This document shows, piece after piece, positions 7,300-17,065 of a DNA stretch of 64,000 bases. The stretch is from Spirochaetota bacterium (lineage in GTDB: Bacteria; Spirochaetota; UBA4802; UBA5550). Positions within the stretch are counted from its first letter, which is position 1; every line of letters begins with the position of its first letter. The translations under genes were made by a program, and so were the position numbers. The notes beneath the pieces are model-generated. The model was given only the letters and a program-made list of their open reading frames with translations, had not been told where the DNA came from and made no database searches. The stretch is taken from positions 61,651 through 125,650 of the forward strand of contig QKCL01000009.1 in NCBI GenBank assembly GCA_003246895.1, read 5' to 3'.

Positions 7300-9417
7300 C
7301 TACTTTCTTATTTCTTCAACAAGCCCGTGAATATCAATAATCAATGCGACACGCCCGTCTCCGAGTATTGTTGCCCCGGAAAGAGCCCTGCTTAAAGTTA
7401 TATGATTTTCTATGCTTTTTATTACCACCTGCTGCTGGCCTATCAGTTCATCAATCATGAGACCGACTCGTTTACCATCTGATTCGACAATTACAATAAG
7501 AGCATCCCATGGATCCTCACATGCAGCCTCGAGCCCGAAAAGCTCTCCGAGCCTTATAAGAGATACATACTCTCCTCGAACCAGAATAAGCTCCCCCTTC
7601 CCTTCAACAGTCTTGTAATCATCTTTTTTTATCTGTATTGTCTCAGTAACGGAAAGCAGAGGGATAATGAGAATAGAATTCCCTATACCGATAAGCATTC
7701 CTTCAATAATAGCAAGAGTGAGAGGAAGTTTTATGCGAACAAGCGTTCCTTCCCCTTCATTAGTTTTTATTTCAATTGCGCCCCTTAACTCTTCGATATT
7801 TGTCTTGACGACATCCATTCCGACACCCCTGCCGGAGAGGTCTCCAACCTGCTCAGCAGTTGAAAAACCAGGATTAAAAAGAATTGAAAGCAGTTTTTCT
7901 CTGGATGATGACTCATCCGGGCTGATCAGCCCCTTTGCAATGGCTTTTTCCCTGACCTTTGAAAGATTAACACCTCTTCCATCGTCAACTATGTCTATAT
8001 AAACATTGCCCTCCTGATGGTAAGCCTTTAAAGTAAGCGTACCGGACTCGGGCTTTCCTTTTTTGACCCTTTCATCTGAAGGTTCGATTCCATGGTCTAT
8101 GGAATTTCGAATCATATGTTTCAGCGGATCTCCGATTTTTTCAATGACTGTTTTGTCAAGCTCAGTATCTGCACCTTCAATTTTCAGTTTAATATCCTTG
8201 CCGAGATTATGGGCAGTATCCCTAATAAAGCGCTTAAACTGTTCAAAAGTCGGGCCTATGGGAATCATTCGGATAGACATAATCTGTTCCTGAAACTCTC
8301 TGGTTACCCTGTCAAGACTGTAGAGCGCGTTTTTAAAACTGAATGCCCTCTGCTCCTCCATCTCATCTGCGATTCTGTGCAGTGCTGCCTGACCGATAAC
8401 AATTTCCCCCAGAAGATTCATCAGATTATCAAGTTTACCTGAATCAACTCTTACTGTACTGACCTCGACTTTTTTCTTTATTCTGTCCTGCTCCTGAAGC
8501 GCATCATGGACCTGTTTGGTTGAAGCCAGCCCCTTTTTGACGACAATATCTCCGATCTTTTCATTTCTGTTTTCCTGAAGCTTTACGATCTCTTCAAGGT
8601 CTTCACTTCTGATTACTCCCTGGTCTACGAGTATCTCACCAAGTTTTTTCTCAGTTTTATAAGTTCCATCCCCTGGAACCTCCGGAGAATGTTCACTTGT
8701 AACATCTTCAATGGCAATATCGTTGTCATCAGACACAAAAATAAAGACATCACGGACTTTCTCAAAATCATGCTCGGTTTTAAGAATAATATCCCATGTG
8801 AGATAACAATTGTGGGGGTCCATATCGAAAAGATCAGGAAGGGATGATTTGTTTACCTTGTTTATTTCGATTTCTCCAAGGAGACTCAGGTCCTCAAGGA
8901 TCATCAGAGGGTCTATTCCAAAAGTAAAAATATCCTCCCTGAACTTTGCTGTTATTCTAAAAAATTTTTCTGTCTCTGTGCCTGAGTAATGAACTCTCTG
9001 TTCAGGCAATTCTTCCCCTTTCTTCTGCGTTACAGAGGATGTGCCCATATAGCTTTTCAGGCGGACAGTGAGATCTTCCCTGATTCTGCTGCTGTTTTCA
9101 TCAACTTCTTCATCGAATATTTCTGACTTTATCCAGTCTAGGCTTGACAGTAGTAAATCGGTGAGTTCGGCACACACCCCTATTTCTCCGGAACGGACCT
9201 TGTCAAAAAGATTCTCAAGATCATGGGTAAATTCGTATATAGTGTTAAATCCTGCTATGCCTGAACTCCCCTTGAGAGTATGAAAATACCTGAATATGCC
9301 GTTTACAAGCTCTTCATCATCACTTCTTTCCTCAAGAGAAACAATATCAGATTCAAGATTTCCAATAATCTCCCTTGACTCATTCATGAATATTTCAGCA
9401 ATACCTGAATCACCCAT
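7300..9417 (-). CDS. cheA: Chemotaxis histidine kinase CheA with MshEN-like repeats
   Basis: 705 residues. In order: Hpt domain with phosphorylated H46 (YFHTLKGSSG); a diverged P2-like region (about 150-245); two short helical repeats at about 257-311 (KLGEILVDQGVIRSEDL and KIGDIVVKKGLASTKQV) resembling MshEN / type II secretion ATPase N-terminal motifs; dimerisation helices from about 325; HATPase domain with N box HMIRNSIDHG (434-443), G1 DDGRGV (478-483) and G2 GRGVGMDVV (529-537); and a C-terminal CheW-like domain (570-705). It phosphorylates CheY and CheB in response to receptors. AGGAG lies six bases before the ATG. First gene of the operon. Confidence 0.95.
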   Translation of the reverse strand: MGDSGIAEIFMNESREIIGNLESDIVSLEERSDDEELVNGIFRYFHTLKGSSGIAGFNTIYEFTHDLENLFDKVRSGEIGVCAELTDLLLSSLDWIKSEIFDEEVDENSSRIREDLTVRLKSYMGTSSVTQKKGEELPEQRVHYSGTETEKFFRITAKFREDIFTFGIDPLMILEDLSLLGEIEINKVNKSSLPDLFDMDPHNCYLTWDIILKTEHDFEKVRDVFIFVSDDNDIAIEDVTSEHSPEVPGDGTYKTEKKLGEILVDQGVIRSEDLEEIVKLQENRNEKIGDIVVKKGLASTKQVHDALQEQDRIKKKVEVSTVRVDSGKLDNLMNLLGEIVIGQAALHRIADEMEEQRAFSFKNALYSLDRVTREFQEQIMSIRMIPIGPTFEQFKRFIRDTAHNLGKDIKLKIEGADTELDKTVIEKIGDPLKHMIRNSIDHGIEPSDERVKKGKPESGTLTLKAYHQEGNVYIDIVDDGRGVNLSKVREKAIAKGLISPDESSSREKLLSILFNPGFSTAEQVGDLSGRGVGMDVVKTNIEELRGAIEIKTNEGEGTLVRIKLPLTLAIIEGMLIGIGNSILIIPLLSVTETIQIKKDDYKTVEGKGELILVRGEYVSLIRLGELFGLEAACEDPWDALIVIVESDGKRVGLMIDELIGQQQVVIKSIENHITLSRALSGATILGDGRVALIIDIHGLVEEIRK

Positions 9418-9451
9418 CTCAATCTCCTGAAAAACAAATTAACACTTTTTC

Positions 9452-9479
9452 AATGTAGCATAATAATTGGCAAAGTCAA
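9452..9479 (-). promoter_or_regulatory. Probable promoter of the chemotaxis operon
   Basis: On the minus strand, -35 TTGACT (9474-9479) and -10 TACATT (9452-9457) are spaced by 16 bp, with an A/T-rich tract directly upstream resembling an UP element. Transcription would start near 9445, about 28 bases before the cheA ATG. No sigma28-type flagellar promoter was recognised here. Confidence 0.5.
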
Positions 9480-9540
9480 AATATTTAATTTTATTTTTTT
9501 TAATAATTATGGAATTAGCGGAATTTTCAGGAAGGAATTT

Positions 9541-9564
9541 CCGGGATGCATTATTACATCCCGG
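9541..9564 (-). terminator. Hairpin after transketolase, possible terminator
   Basis: A perfect 8-bp GC-rich stem CCGGGATG / CATCCCGG with an 8-nt loop begins nine bases past the transketolase stop. On the minus strand it is preceded by an A-run but followed only by AAATTCC, so it lacks a proper U-tract in that direction; the T-rich tail is on the plus side. A weak terminator or mRNA 3' end structure. Confidence 0.45.
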
Positions 9565-9572
9565 TTATTTTT

Positions 9573-11558
9573 TCAGGAGATAAAACCGTGTATTTTTTCA
9601 ACAAGTGAGTCTGTATTAAATCCGAAATGTGTCTCAAGGTCAGCCTGTGGAGCGGAACATCCGTACCCGTTCATGGTTACGAAGAGAGCACCGGTTCCGG
9701 CATATCTCTCCCAGCCCATTGCCAGACCAGCCTCAACTACTATTTTTGGCAGACCGCAGGCAAGAATTATATCCCTGTAGCTTTCAGGCTGCTGGTCAAA
9801 GAGTTCCCAGCAGGGAAAGGAAACTACACGGATTTTTTTGCCGGATTCATTAAAAATTCTTTCAGACGCCTCAACGGAAATGCTGACTTCTGAACCTGTA
9901 GCAAAGATAACAGCATCGGGGGAGTCATAATCCTTCAGAATATATGCCCCTTTATGAAGATTTTCAGCCGATGATTCACCGTCTCTTTTCATGACAGGAA
10001 GATTCTGCCTGGAAAGCGCGATCACTGTGGGGCCGTCATGTCTTGTAACGGCTGAAATCCATGCTTCCCTGGTCTCCTCCGCATCGCACGGCCTGATAAC
10101 ATTAAGGTTTGGAATCGCCCTTGAAACGGCAAGATGTTCAACCGGCTGGTGAGTCGGACCATCCTCTCCTACAAAAATCGAATCGTGAGTAAATACATAT
10201 ATAGATTTAAATTTTGAAAGTGCCGCCATTCTTACTGCAGGCCTCATGTAATCCATGAAGACAAAGAATGTGGCAGAAAAATTCACAAACCCGCCGTATG
10301 CCGCTATACCGTTCTGAATGGCCCCCATGGCATGTTCACGGACACCGTAATGTATTGTCCTTCCGACTTTACCCTTACCGCTTGACGAAATCCCCTTTAC
10401 CAGGGTTTTGTTGCTTGGACCGAGATCCGCAGAGCCTCCGATAAAATTTGGCATCGCATTGTAAAGACTTTCAATCATCTTGCCGCCAGCTGAACGTGTT
10501 GCGACACTCTCTCCTGCCTCAAATTTCGGCATTACATCTCTAAGTTCTTCAGAAGAAGGTGAAGAGAAAAACTTATCCCACCTTTCCTTTGACTGGCCTT
10601 TGACTGTTTCATTGAACAGTTTTACCCAGCCATCATACAGCGCTTCATTTTTAGCCTTAATTCCTTCAAAAATTTCATAAACCTCCGCAGGGACATTAAA
10701 GCAGTCTCCGCCGGAACAGCCAAGCCTTTCCTTTGTCTTCTTTATTTCATCATCTCCAAGAGGTGCGCCGTGGGATTCTTCCGACCCCTCATAGCTCACA
10801 CTGCCCTTTGCTATTACTGTTCTGGCAATTATAAGCGTAGGCCTTTCAGTCTCTGCCTGACCGGCCAGAACGGCCTTTTCAATTTCACCGAAGTTATGCC
10901 CGTCTATTTCAAGGACATGCCAGTTATAGGCCTCATACCTTTTTCTGACATCTTCGGAAAAAGTCAGATCAGTGCTTCCCTCAATTGTAATTCTGTTTGA
11001 ATCATATATGTATATGACATTCCCAAGGCCCAGATGTCCGGCAAGTGATGCCGCCTCAGATGTAATACCTTCCATGATACATCCGTCTCCGGCAATTGCA
11101 TAGACATAATGGTCTATTATGTTTTTTTCTGAATTGAATTCCTGTCCCAGAAATTTTGCAGCTATTGCCATGCCGATTCCGTTTGCAAATCCCTGTCCGA
11201 GGGGTCCTGTGGTAGTCTCAACTCCCGGAGTATGACCATATTCAGGGTGACCCGGGGTTTTACTTCCGAACTGCCTGAACTGTTTAATATCGTCAAGGGA
11301 AAGATCATATCCCGAAAGATGCAGCATTGAATAAAGCAGCATTGACCCATGTCCCGCGGAAAGAACAAACCTGTCACGGTTTATCCATTTTGTATCCTTA
11401 GGATTGAACTTCATTATTTTTCCCCATAAAACCGCAGCAATATCTGCACACCCCATGGGCATTCCGGGATGGCCCGAATTGGCCTTCTGAACTGCATCCA
11501 TGGACAGAGCTCTCACTGTCCTTGCAATGAGCTGTAGATCATTATCATTAATATTCAT
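9573..11558 (-). CDS. tkt: Transketolase
   Basis: 661 residues, the normal length for transketolase. N-terminal thiamine-diphosphate domain with [11 protein letters not shown] and the binding motif [12 protein letters not shown] ending in [10 protein letters not shown]; pyrimidine-binding domain with the GVREHAMG motif and [16 protein letters not shown]-terminal domain ending near residue 660. It transfers two-carbon ketol units in the non-oxidative pentose phosphate pathway. The frame extends to a TTG at 11570, but GGGG six bases before the ATG at 11558 favours the shorter form. It appears to be transcribed alone. Confidence 0.96.
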   Translation of the reverse strand: MNINDNDLQLIARTVRALSMDAVQKANSGHPGMPMGCADIAAVLWGKIMKFNPKDTKWINRDRFVLSAGHGSMLLYSMLHLSGYDLSLDDIKQFRQFGSKTPGHPEYGHTPGVETTTGPLGQGFANGIGMAIAAKFLGQEFNSEKNIIDHYVYAIAGDGCIMEGITSEAASLAGHLGLGNVIYIYDSNRITIEGSTDLTFSEDVRKRYEAYNWHVLEIDGHNFGEIEKAVLAGQAETERPTLIIARTVIAKGSVSYEGSEESHGAPLGDDEIKKTKERLGCSGGDCFNVPAEVYEIFEGIKAKNEALYDGWVKLFNETVKGQSKERWDKFFSSPSSEELRDVMPKFEAGESVATRSAGGKMIESLYNAMPNFIGGSADLGPSNKTLVKGISSSGKGKVGRTIHYGVREHAMGAIQNGIAAYGGFVNFSATFFVFMDYMRPAVRMAALSKFKSIYVFTHDSIFVGEDGPTHQPVEHLAVSRAIPNLNVIRPCDAEETREAWISAVTRHDGPTVIALSRQNLPVMKRDGESSAENLHKGAYILKDYDSPDAVIFATGSEVSISVEASERIFNESGKKIRVVSFPCWELFDQQPESYRDIILACGLPKIVVEAGLAMGWERYAGTGALFVTMNGYGCSAPQADLETHFGFNTDSLVEKIHGFIS

Positions 11559-11693
11559 GTTATACCCCAATTATTATAAAAGACATTATTTTAGAAACTT
11601 CAAAGCGACATTCAGGATCACCTTATTAATGCCCCGCATCTAGGCAAGTACTTTTACTCCGCTTTAAACTGATGAAATAAAAGAAACAAAAAT

Positions 11694-12320
11694 TTATGGA
11701 TAATTCAACCGCCCTTCTCTCAAAAAATCTCCCATAAACTCCCCGAGTCTTACCGAATAATCGATAATGTTTCTCTCAATATCCCCATCATCCACATGTC
11801 CTGTGGAATCGGATACTATTTTAACCATGGAGCAGCTGCGCCTGTATTTGCCTGCCACATAGGCTATGGCAGCTCCCTCCATATCTGAAAGTTCACCGAA
11901 ACCTGCAGCGTTTTTTCTCTCATCAAGAGAAATTGCAGGACTGTCGGATGTAACAAGAGTTGCGCTTTCAATTCCCCTTATCTTTTCAATACTGTATACC
12001 GGAAAGGCGGTTTTACCTGGCATGGGCATGGAAAGGTCAGCTACATCACTTATGGTGAAAATTCCGCCCGGTTCATTCATACCGGTATTATCGCCGCAGG
12101 TACCTGTATTCAGAAGAGTTCCTTTTTCAAAAGAACTGAGCAGAAAAGAGGCCCCGGCAGCGGCCCTGACTCTCCCGACTCCGGAAATTACAAGAGCGAA
12201 AGTTCCCTTTTTGTATAACGGAAATGGTATATCTGAAAATTTTTCAAGTCCCAGGGCTCTTATGACCGGTTTTGCCTCAACTGTAAGGGCACACTGAATG
12301 AGAATATTCCCCTTATTCAA
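11694..12320 (-). CDS. Nucleosidase/nucleoside-phosphorylase-family protein
   Basis: 208 residues of the PNP/UDP phosphorylase (MTAN-like) fold: GVGRVRAAAGA near the N-terminus, TGTCGDNTG in the substrate loop and the family signature SDMEGAAIAYVA with VKIVSDS near the C-terminus. Members include methylthioadenosine/SAH nucleosidase, futalosine hydrolase (MqnB) and hopanoid-associated phosphorylases; the sequence alone does not tell which. mtnA (22564) and ubiE (28267) in the same window fit methylthioadenosine salvage and menaquinone synthesis respectively. The start is TTG with a strong GGGAGGA four bases upstream. Confidence 0.7.
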   Translation of the reverse strand: MNKGNILIQCALTVEAKPVIRALGLEKFSDIPFPLYKKGTFALVISGVGRVRAAAGASFLLSSFEKGTLLNTGTCGDNTGMNEPGGIFTISDVADLSMPMPGKTAFPVYSIEKIRGIESATLVTSDSPAISLDERKNAAGFGELSDMEGAAIAYVAGKYRRSCSMVKIVSDSTGHVDDGDIERNIIDYSVRLGEFMGDFLREGRLNYP

Positions 12321-12438
12321 AAAATCCTCCCTACTTTTTTTCAGAATATCCCAAATATTCTTGATATTTTTTTAACTATAGTAATTAATAAATTACTGAA
12401 GTAACGAGTGAATCAAATTTAATGGAGAAATACAGAAA

Positions 12439-12987
12439 GTGACCAATAAAATCAAGTTTATTATTGCAGCCATGATCATTGCCGGTTCCGGTCTGATCAT
12501 TACAGTAAACGTCAACGGCAATCAGGACAAAAAAGAAAATGAGAGCAAAATAAAATGGCACTCCCTTAAAGACGGCATGAATCTCATGGGGGAGAAAAAG
12601 AAACCCGCACTTCTGTTTTTTTATACACAATGGTGCACATACTGTTCAAAAATGGACAACGAGGTATTCTCTGATCCCGATGTAATATCCTATCTAAACA
12701 GTCACTTCATCAACATCAGGGTAAACCCCGAAAAGGAAACAGAAAAAGTCATAATTATGAAGGAGAAAATCACGCCCATGGAACTTCTGAGCTATTCAGG
12801 AGGAAGAGGATTCCCCACAACACTTTTCTGGGACAGAAACAACAAGCCAGTTACAAGTGTTCCCGGGTTTATTGAGAAAGAAGTTTTTCTTTCACTTCTC
12901 AAGTACATGGATGGACAGTGCTACGAAAAAAATGTCAAGTTTTCAGACTACCGTAACAACGTGTCAAGCTGCAGTGTGAAAAACTAA
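12439..12987 (+). CDS. Membrane-anchored or secreted thioredoxin-like protein
   Basis: 182 residues. Hydrophobic signal anchor at about residues 6-25, then a thioredoxin fold of the DUF255/thioredoxin_7 type: LLFFYTQWCTYCSKMD gives the CxxC redox centre, and GFPTTLFW contains the cis-Pro loop. Two more Cys lie in the C-terminal tail. Likely a periplasmic disulfide reductase or assembly factor. The start codon is GTG, with GGAG 11 bases upstream. It overlaps the convergent barrel gene by four bases (12984-12987). Confidence 0.75.
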   Translation: MTNKIKFIIAAMIIAGSGLIITVNVNGNQDKKENESKIKWHSLKDGMNLMGEKKKPALLFFYTQWCTYCSKMDNEVFSDPDVISYLNSHFINIRVNPEKETEKVIIMKEKITPMELLSYSGGRGFPTTLFWDRNNKPVTSVPGFIEKEVFLSLLKYMDGQCYEKNVKFSDYRNNVSSCSVKN

Positions 12988-13754
12988 AATCTGGGTATAA
13001 GGGGCTCAATGAGTCCCTCAATCGGTATTCCTATATAGACTTCAAGACAGACCTCACTGAGGGTAGCATTTTTACCAAGGTCTGAATATATCTGCCTGTC
13101 CATTTTCATATTTATGTAAGAATAATAGAGATTTACACCGAAATTTATTGAACACAGTGCAAGCTCGGCACCAAACCCAACATCAATTTTATAGCCGGAA
13201 ATATTCGCCTTATTTCCGCTCAGGGTTCCACCGCTGTCTGATATTGCCTGACCGGATGTCATATCTCCGTTTATGTGCCCATATAGGGCATAAAAGGTAA
13301 AACCTCCGCTTGCGGTATAGTCATTATTCAGATCCGAAGGTTCAAGAAATGGAGCATAGTGGATTACAGGTCCGATCATCCATGACTTGTAGTTCATGAA
13401 CCTGTTCTCATATTCTTCATCTCCCACAGAAACACGCTGTTCCATAAAATGGAGCCTGTAACTTCCTCTCACTCCGAATTTTATAGCATGGGATTCAAGC
13501 CCCAGAATTATGGGCCTCATGGGAACAACATCCAGTGTTGCGCAGAAAGCGGTCTCATAATGAGTTATATTTTTATATTCAGAGAAATAGGACTCATTAC
13601 GGCTCTCTTCACTTTTCATGAGATCGCTGTCTATAAAAGAGGTATACATACCTCCGAAATTAAGATGGACGTAAGTATTCAAAAATTCCCTGGAGAACAG
13701 GTTTGACTGCAAACCAAGTATAAAGATAAAACAGATTGCTGCTATATTTTTCAT
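12984..13754 (-). CDS. Predicted outer-membrane beta-barrel protein
   Basis: 256 residues with a signal peptide (MKNIAAICFIFILGLQ, cleavage likely near LFSRE) followed by amphipathic strands such as YVHLNFGGMYTSF, FGVRGSYRLHF and FGVNLYYSYINMKM. No enzyme motif. It resembles in style, not demonstrably in sequence, the small barrels at 143 and 24391-26437. The upstream minus-strand neighbour (13786) ends 31 bp before its start, so the two may be co-transcribed. Confidence 0.6.
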   Translation of the reverse strand: MKNIAAICFIFILGLQSNLFSREFLNTYVHLNFGGMYTSFIDSDLMKSEESRNESYFSEYKNITHYETAFCATLDVVPMRPIILGLESHAIKFGVRGSYRLHFMEQRVSVGDEEYENRFMNYKSWMIGPVIHYAPFLEPSDLNNDYTASGGFTFYALYGHINGDMTSGQAISDSGGTLSGNKANISGYKIDVGFGAELALCSINFGVNLYYSYINMKMDRQIYSDLGKNATLSEVCLEVYIGIPIEGLIEPLIPRF

Positions 13755-13785
13755 TAGATCATTCCGGATAACCAGGGCATATGCC

Positions 13786-14709
13786 CTATTTTTTACTAAA
13801 ATTTATAGCTCTTGAAAGTTCCCTGTCAAGAGATAATATCTCTTCATGATACTCCTGAAGATCTTTGTCAATAATAAGATTTGATTTTATTTTTTTCAAC
13901 ATTTCCTTTAGCAGAATGAGATCTTTTTTCCTGTCAAGTTCTCCGGAACTAAGAACCTCCTTGAGATAGCTGAACTTTTTCTTTCTCAGATTGACCCTGA
14001 AAAAAAAATCCACACCATATATATTGAGAAGCTTCTGGACCGATTTTTTACTGCTGTTTTCAAGGAATTCACCATACTGGGGTGAATCCACCGCCCTTTT
14101 CTTTACGATTTTCTTCTCATCTTTTTTCTCTTTCTCGGGTTCCTCTTTTTTTTGAGATTTGCCCTTTTCATTAATAATGCCCTGGAGTATTTCCTTATTA
14201 ATGTCTATCTGGATTACAAGATTCTCCTCTTTGCTCTCCTCTGTATAATTCTTGTAATCTTTTTCCAGGAGACGCTCAAATTCATCAAGCATCATTGTCT
14301 TGTTAAGGAGTCTCCCCATGGGAGAATTGTTTATATACATCATTCTGGGAATGAGTTCCTTGATTATCTGACTGGCGGTCTTCTTCCTTCCGGTATCCTT
14401 TTCATACTCATCCTCCAGAAATCTGTAATAGATCCCCTTCATTTTTGACAGGGTAACCAGATCAGCATCAACATATCCCATTATTTTATCTATTTTTTTG
14501 AGTTTATCCTCTTTGGCAATTTCCATTACCAGGATTTTATGTGATTCCTTCAGGATACTGACCATGGTCTCCACTTCAAGCTTGGTGAAACCGTACTGTG
14601 ACTCCATCTGTTTAAAAAAATCATCGGAATGGGGAATTGAATAGCTGTCATATCTCTGGTTGCAGCCGATAATCCCCCTGAATACTCTGTCTACATTTTC
14701 CCGTATCAT
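13786..14709 (-). CDS. Uncharacterised protein with charged central linker
   Basis: 307 residues, no recognised family, no signal peptide or membrane segment. Predicted mostly helical: an N-terminal domain (about 1-185), a low-complexity Lys/Glu linker (about 190-215, KKEEPEKEKKDEKK) and a C-terminal helical domain of about 90 residues with many Lys-Leu repeats. Probably cytoplasmic and multi-domain. The ATG at 14709 has no clear ribosome binding site, so the start could be internal. Sits upstream of a barrel gene and divergent from ilvB. Confidence 0.55.
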   Translation of the reverse strand: MIRENVDRVFRGIIGCNQRYDSYSIPHSDDFFKQMESQYGFTKLEVETMVSILKESHKILVMEIAKEDKLKKIDKIMGYVDADLVTLSKMKGIYYRFLEDEYEKDTGRKKTASQIIKELIPRMMYINNSPMGRLLNKTMMLDEFERLLEKDYKNYTEESKEENLVIQIDINKEILQGIINEKGKSQKKEEPEKEKKDEKKIVKKRAVDSPQYGEFLENSSKKSVQKLLNIYGVDFFFRVNLRKKKFSYLKEVLSSGELDRKKDLILLKEMLKKIKSNLIIDKDLQEYHEEILSLDRELSRAINFSKK

Positions 14710-14856
14710 GAATGCTATGATGATGCAGACATAAAAGAAAGTAAAGAGAAAATATAATGCTCTCCCACATAATTTTTCATAAAAGAAAAAAAATTGACAA
14801 ATATCCTTACATTGATAGCGAATATACAGTTAATAACAGTATCAAAGGGGTGGAGT

Positions 14857-16542
14857 TTGAAAATAAAGGGAGCTCAGATAATAGTTGAAGCACTAAAAGA
14901 AGAAAAAGTTGAATACATGTTCGGATATCCGGGAGGGGTTGTTATTCCAATCTTTCATGAACTGTATAACTCTCCCATAAAGTTTATCCTGAGCAGACAC
15001 GAGCAGGGAGCCATTCACGCTGCCGACGGTTATGCAAGGGCATCAGGCAAAACAGGCGTAGTCATTGCCACATCAGGCCCGGGAGCAACGAATCTGATAA
15101 CCGGCATAGCAACAGCTCACCTTGACTCAATTCCATTGGTTGTTTTCACGGGACAGGTTTCCAGAGACATGATAGGAAACGACGCCTTCCAGGAAGTTGA
15201 TGTAACTGGTATAACAAGGCCCATCACAAAACACAACTACCTGGTTCAGGACATCAAAGATCTTGCAACAGTAATAAAAGAAGCCTTTTATATTGCCTCA
15301 ACAGGCAGGCCGGGACCGGTAGTTATCGATGTTCCCGTTGATATTTCAAATTCGCTCCACAGATTTGAATACCCCAAAGAGGTCTCAATCCGGGGATACA
15401 AGCCCAACTATGAAGGACACCCGGTTCAGATAAAAAAGGCATGCCAGCTCATAAAGGAATCCAAAAGGCCTGTTATTTATTCAGGCGGAGGAGTTGTCCT
15501 TTCAGATGCATCGGAAGAGCTTCGGGAATTCGTAAAGAAAACCGGCATACCCATTACAACTACCCTTCTGGGAATGGGAGCATATCCGGAAACAGAAGAG
15601 CTCTCTCTGGAGATGCTTGGAATGCATGGTACATTCTATGCAAACAATGCAGTTAATGAATCGGATCTTCTCATTGCAATCGGCGCACGCTTTGACGACA
15701 GGGTAACAGGAAAAATTTCCGAGTTCATCCCCCACGCAAAGGTAATCCATATAGATATTGACCCCGCGTCAGTGAGCAAAAATGTCATGGTGGATGTTCC
15801 CATTGTGGGAGACTGCAAAAAGGTTCTCAGGGAACTCAACAGCGAAGTTGAGGCTCCGGAAATATCCGAATGGGTATCACACGTCATGACCATGAAGAAG
15901 GAGAATCCACTCTCCTACGAAAAAAGCAAAAACCCGGACGAAATAAAGCCGCAGTATGTCGTTGAGGAGCTTTACAGACAGACAGAGGGCAAGGCTGTAA
16001 TTGCAACAGAAGTGGGACAGAACCAGATGTGGGCTGCCCAGTTCTATAAATACACAGAGCCCAGAACCTTTGTTTCTTCAGGAGGCCTCGGAACAATGGG
16101 ATTTGGACTGCCCGCAGCCATAGGAGCACAGCTTGCAAGGCCTGACAGACGTGTAATTGACATTGCCGGAGACGGCTCGATACAGATGAATATCCAGGAA
16201 CTCATTGTTGCAGTTCAGAACAGGCTTCCCATAATAGTCGCCATCCTGAACAACGGATTTCTGGGAATGGTCAGACAGTGGCAGCAGCTGTTCTGGGAGA
16301 GGAGATATGCACACACCTGCATAGACTGCGCGCCGGATTTCGTCAAGCTTGCGGAGGCATACGGCTGCGCCGGAATACGTGTCACAAAGAATGATGAGGT
16401 TATTCCTGCCATTCAGAAGGCCCTTTCCATCACAGACAGGCCCATAGTAATCGATTTTGTTGTGGCCAAGGAGGAGAATGTCTATCCAATGGTGCCTGCA
16501 GGCAAAACCGTTAAAGAAACAATAATGAGAGAACTAGCATAA
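14857..16542 (+). CDS. ilvB: Acetolactate synthase large subunit
   Basis: 561 residues. N-terminal thiamine-diphosphate pyrimidine domain with FGYPGG and catalytic Glu49 (SRHEQGAIHAADGYARA); central FAD-binding domain; C-terminal TPP domain with GDGS...NN motif at about 437-465. Condenses two pyruvates (or pyruvate and 2-ketobutyrate) in the first step of valine/leucine/isoleucine synthesis. The frame runs 21 codons further upstream to a TTG at 14794, but the TTG at 14857 with AGGGG six bases away gives the standard family N-terminus. First gene of ilvBNC. Confidence 0.95.
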   Translation: MKIKGAQIIVEALKEEKVEYMFGYPGGVVIPIFHELYNSPIKFILSRHEQGAIHAADGYARASGKTGVVIATSGPGATNLITGIATAHLDSIPLVVFTGQVSRDMIGNDAFQEVDVTGITRPITKHNYLVQDIKDLATVIKEAFYIASTGRPGPVVIDVPVDISNSLHRFEYPKEVSIRGYKPNYEGHPVQIKKACQLIKESKRPVIYSGGGVVLSDASEELREFVKKTGIPITTTLLGMGAYPETEELSLEMLGMHGTFYANNAVNESDLLIAIGARFDDRVTGKISEFIPHAKVIHIDIDPASVSKNVMVDVPIVGDCKKVLRELNSEVEAPEISEWVSHVMTMKKENPLSYEKSKNPDEIKPQYVVEELYRQTEGKAVIATEVGQNQMWAAQFYKYTEPRTFVSSGGLGTMGFGLPAAIGAQLARPDRRVIDIAGDGSIQMNIQELIVAVQNRLPIIVAILNNGFLGMVRQWQQLFWERRYAHTCIDCAPDFVKLAEAYGCAGIRVTKNDEVIPAIQKALSITDRPIVIDFVVAKEENVYPMVPAGKTVKETIMRELA

Positions 16543-16551
16543 GGAGCCCCC

Positions 16552-17034
16552 ATGACACGTCACATTATTTCTGTAAGAGTAGAAAACAAATTTGGAGTAC
16601 TGGCACGTGTTGCAGGACTTTTCTCTGCAAGAGGATACAACATTGACTCTCTGGCTGTAAGCAGCACAGAACATGAGGGGATATCTGTCATGACAATAGT
16701 CGTGAAGGGTGACAACCGCATACTTGAACAGGTCAAAAAACAGCTGAATAAACTCATTGATGTAATAAAGGTATCAGACCATTCAGAACAAAAGTCCATA
16801 CAGCGTGAGCTTGCTCTGGTAAAACTCAACTGCCCGGGGAACAGGAGAGGAGAAATTCTTCAGCTATGCGAACTTTTCGGAGCTGAAGTGGCAGACATAG
16901 CCCCCAAAAGCCTTACCATTTCACTTAATGGAGACGGAGAAAAGATTGACAGATTTCTTGAACTGTCGGCTCCATATGGAATAAAGGAATCAATGCGAAC
17001 AGGCCTTGTATCTATCCTAAAGGACAAGGAATAA
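16552..17034 (+). CDS. ilvN: Acetolactate synthase regulatory subunit
   Basis: 160 residues, the standard length of the small subunit. N-terminal ACT domain (HIISVRVENKFGVLARVAGLF with GYNIDSL) binds valine for feedback inhibition; the C-terminal ALS_ss domain follows from about residue 85. Nine bases after ilvB, with AAGGAG five bases before the ATG. Forms the holoenzyme with IlvB. Confidence 0.95.
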   Translation: MTRHIISVRVENKFGVLARVAGLFSARGYNIDSLAVSSTEHEGISVMTIVVKGDNRILEQVKKQLNKLIDVIKVSDHSEQKSIQRELALVKLNCPGNRRGEILQLCELFGAEVADIAPKSLTISLNGDGEKIDRFLELSAPYGIKESMRTGLVSILKDKE

Positions 17035-17065
17035 ACTGAATATAATCATATCAAGGAGATAAAGT

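Noticed and set aside
14794..14822. Promoter of ilvB from the TTGACA at 14794
   Set aside because: The -35 match is perfect, but no acceptable -10 hexamer lies at 15-19 bp spacing. No T-box or attenuator leader was seen either.
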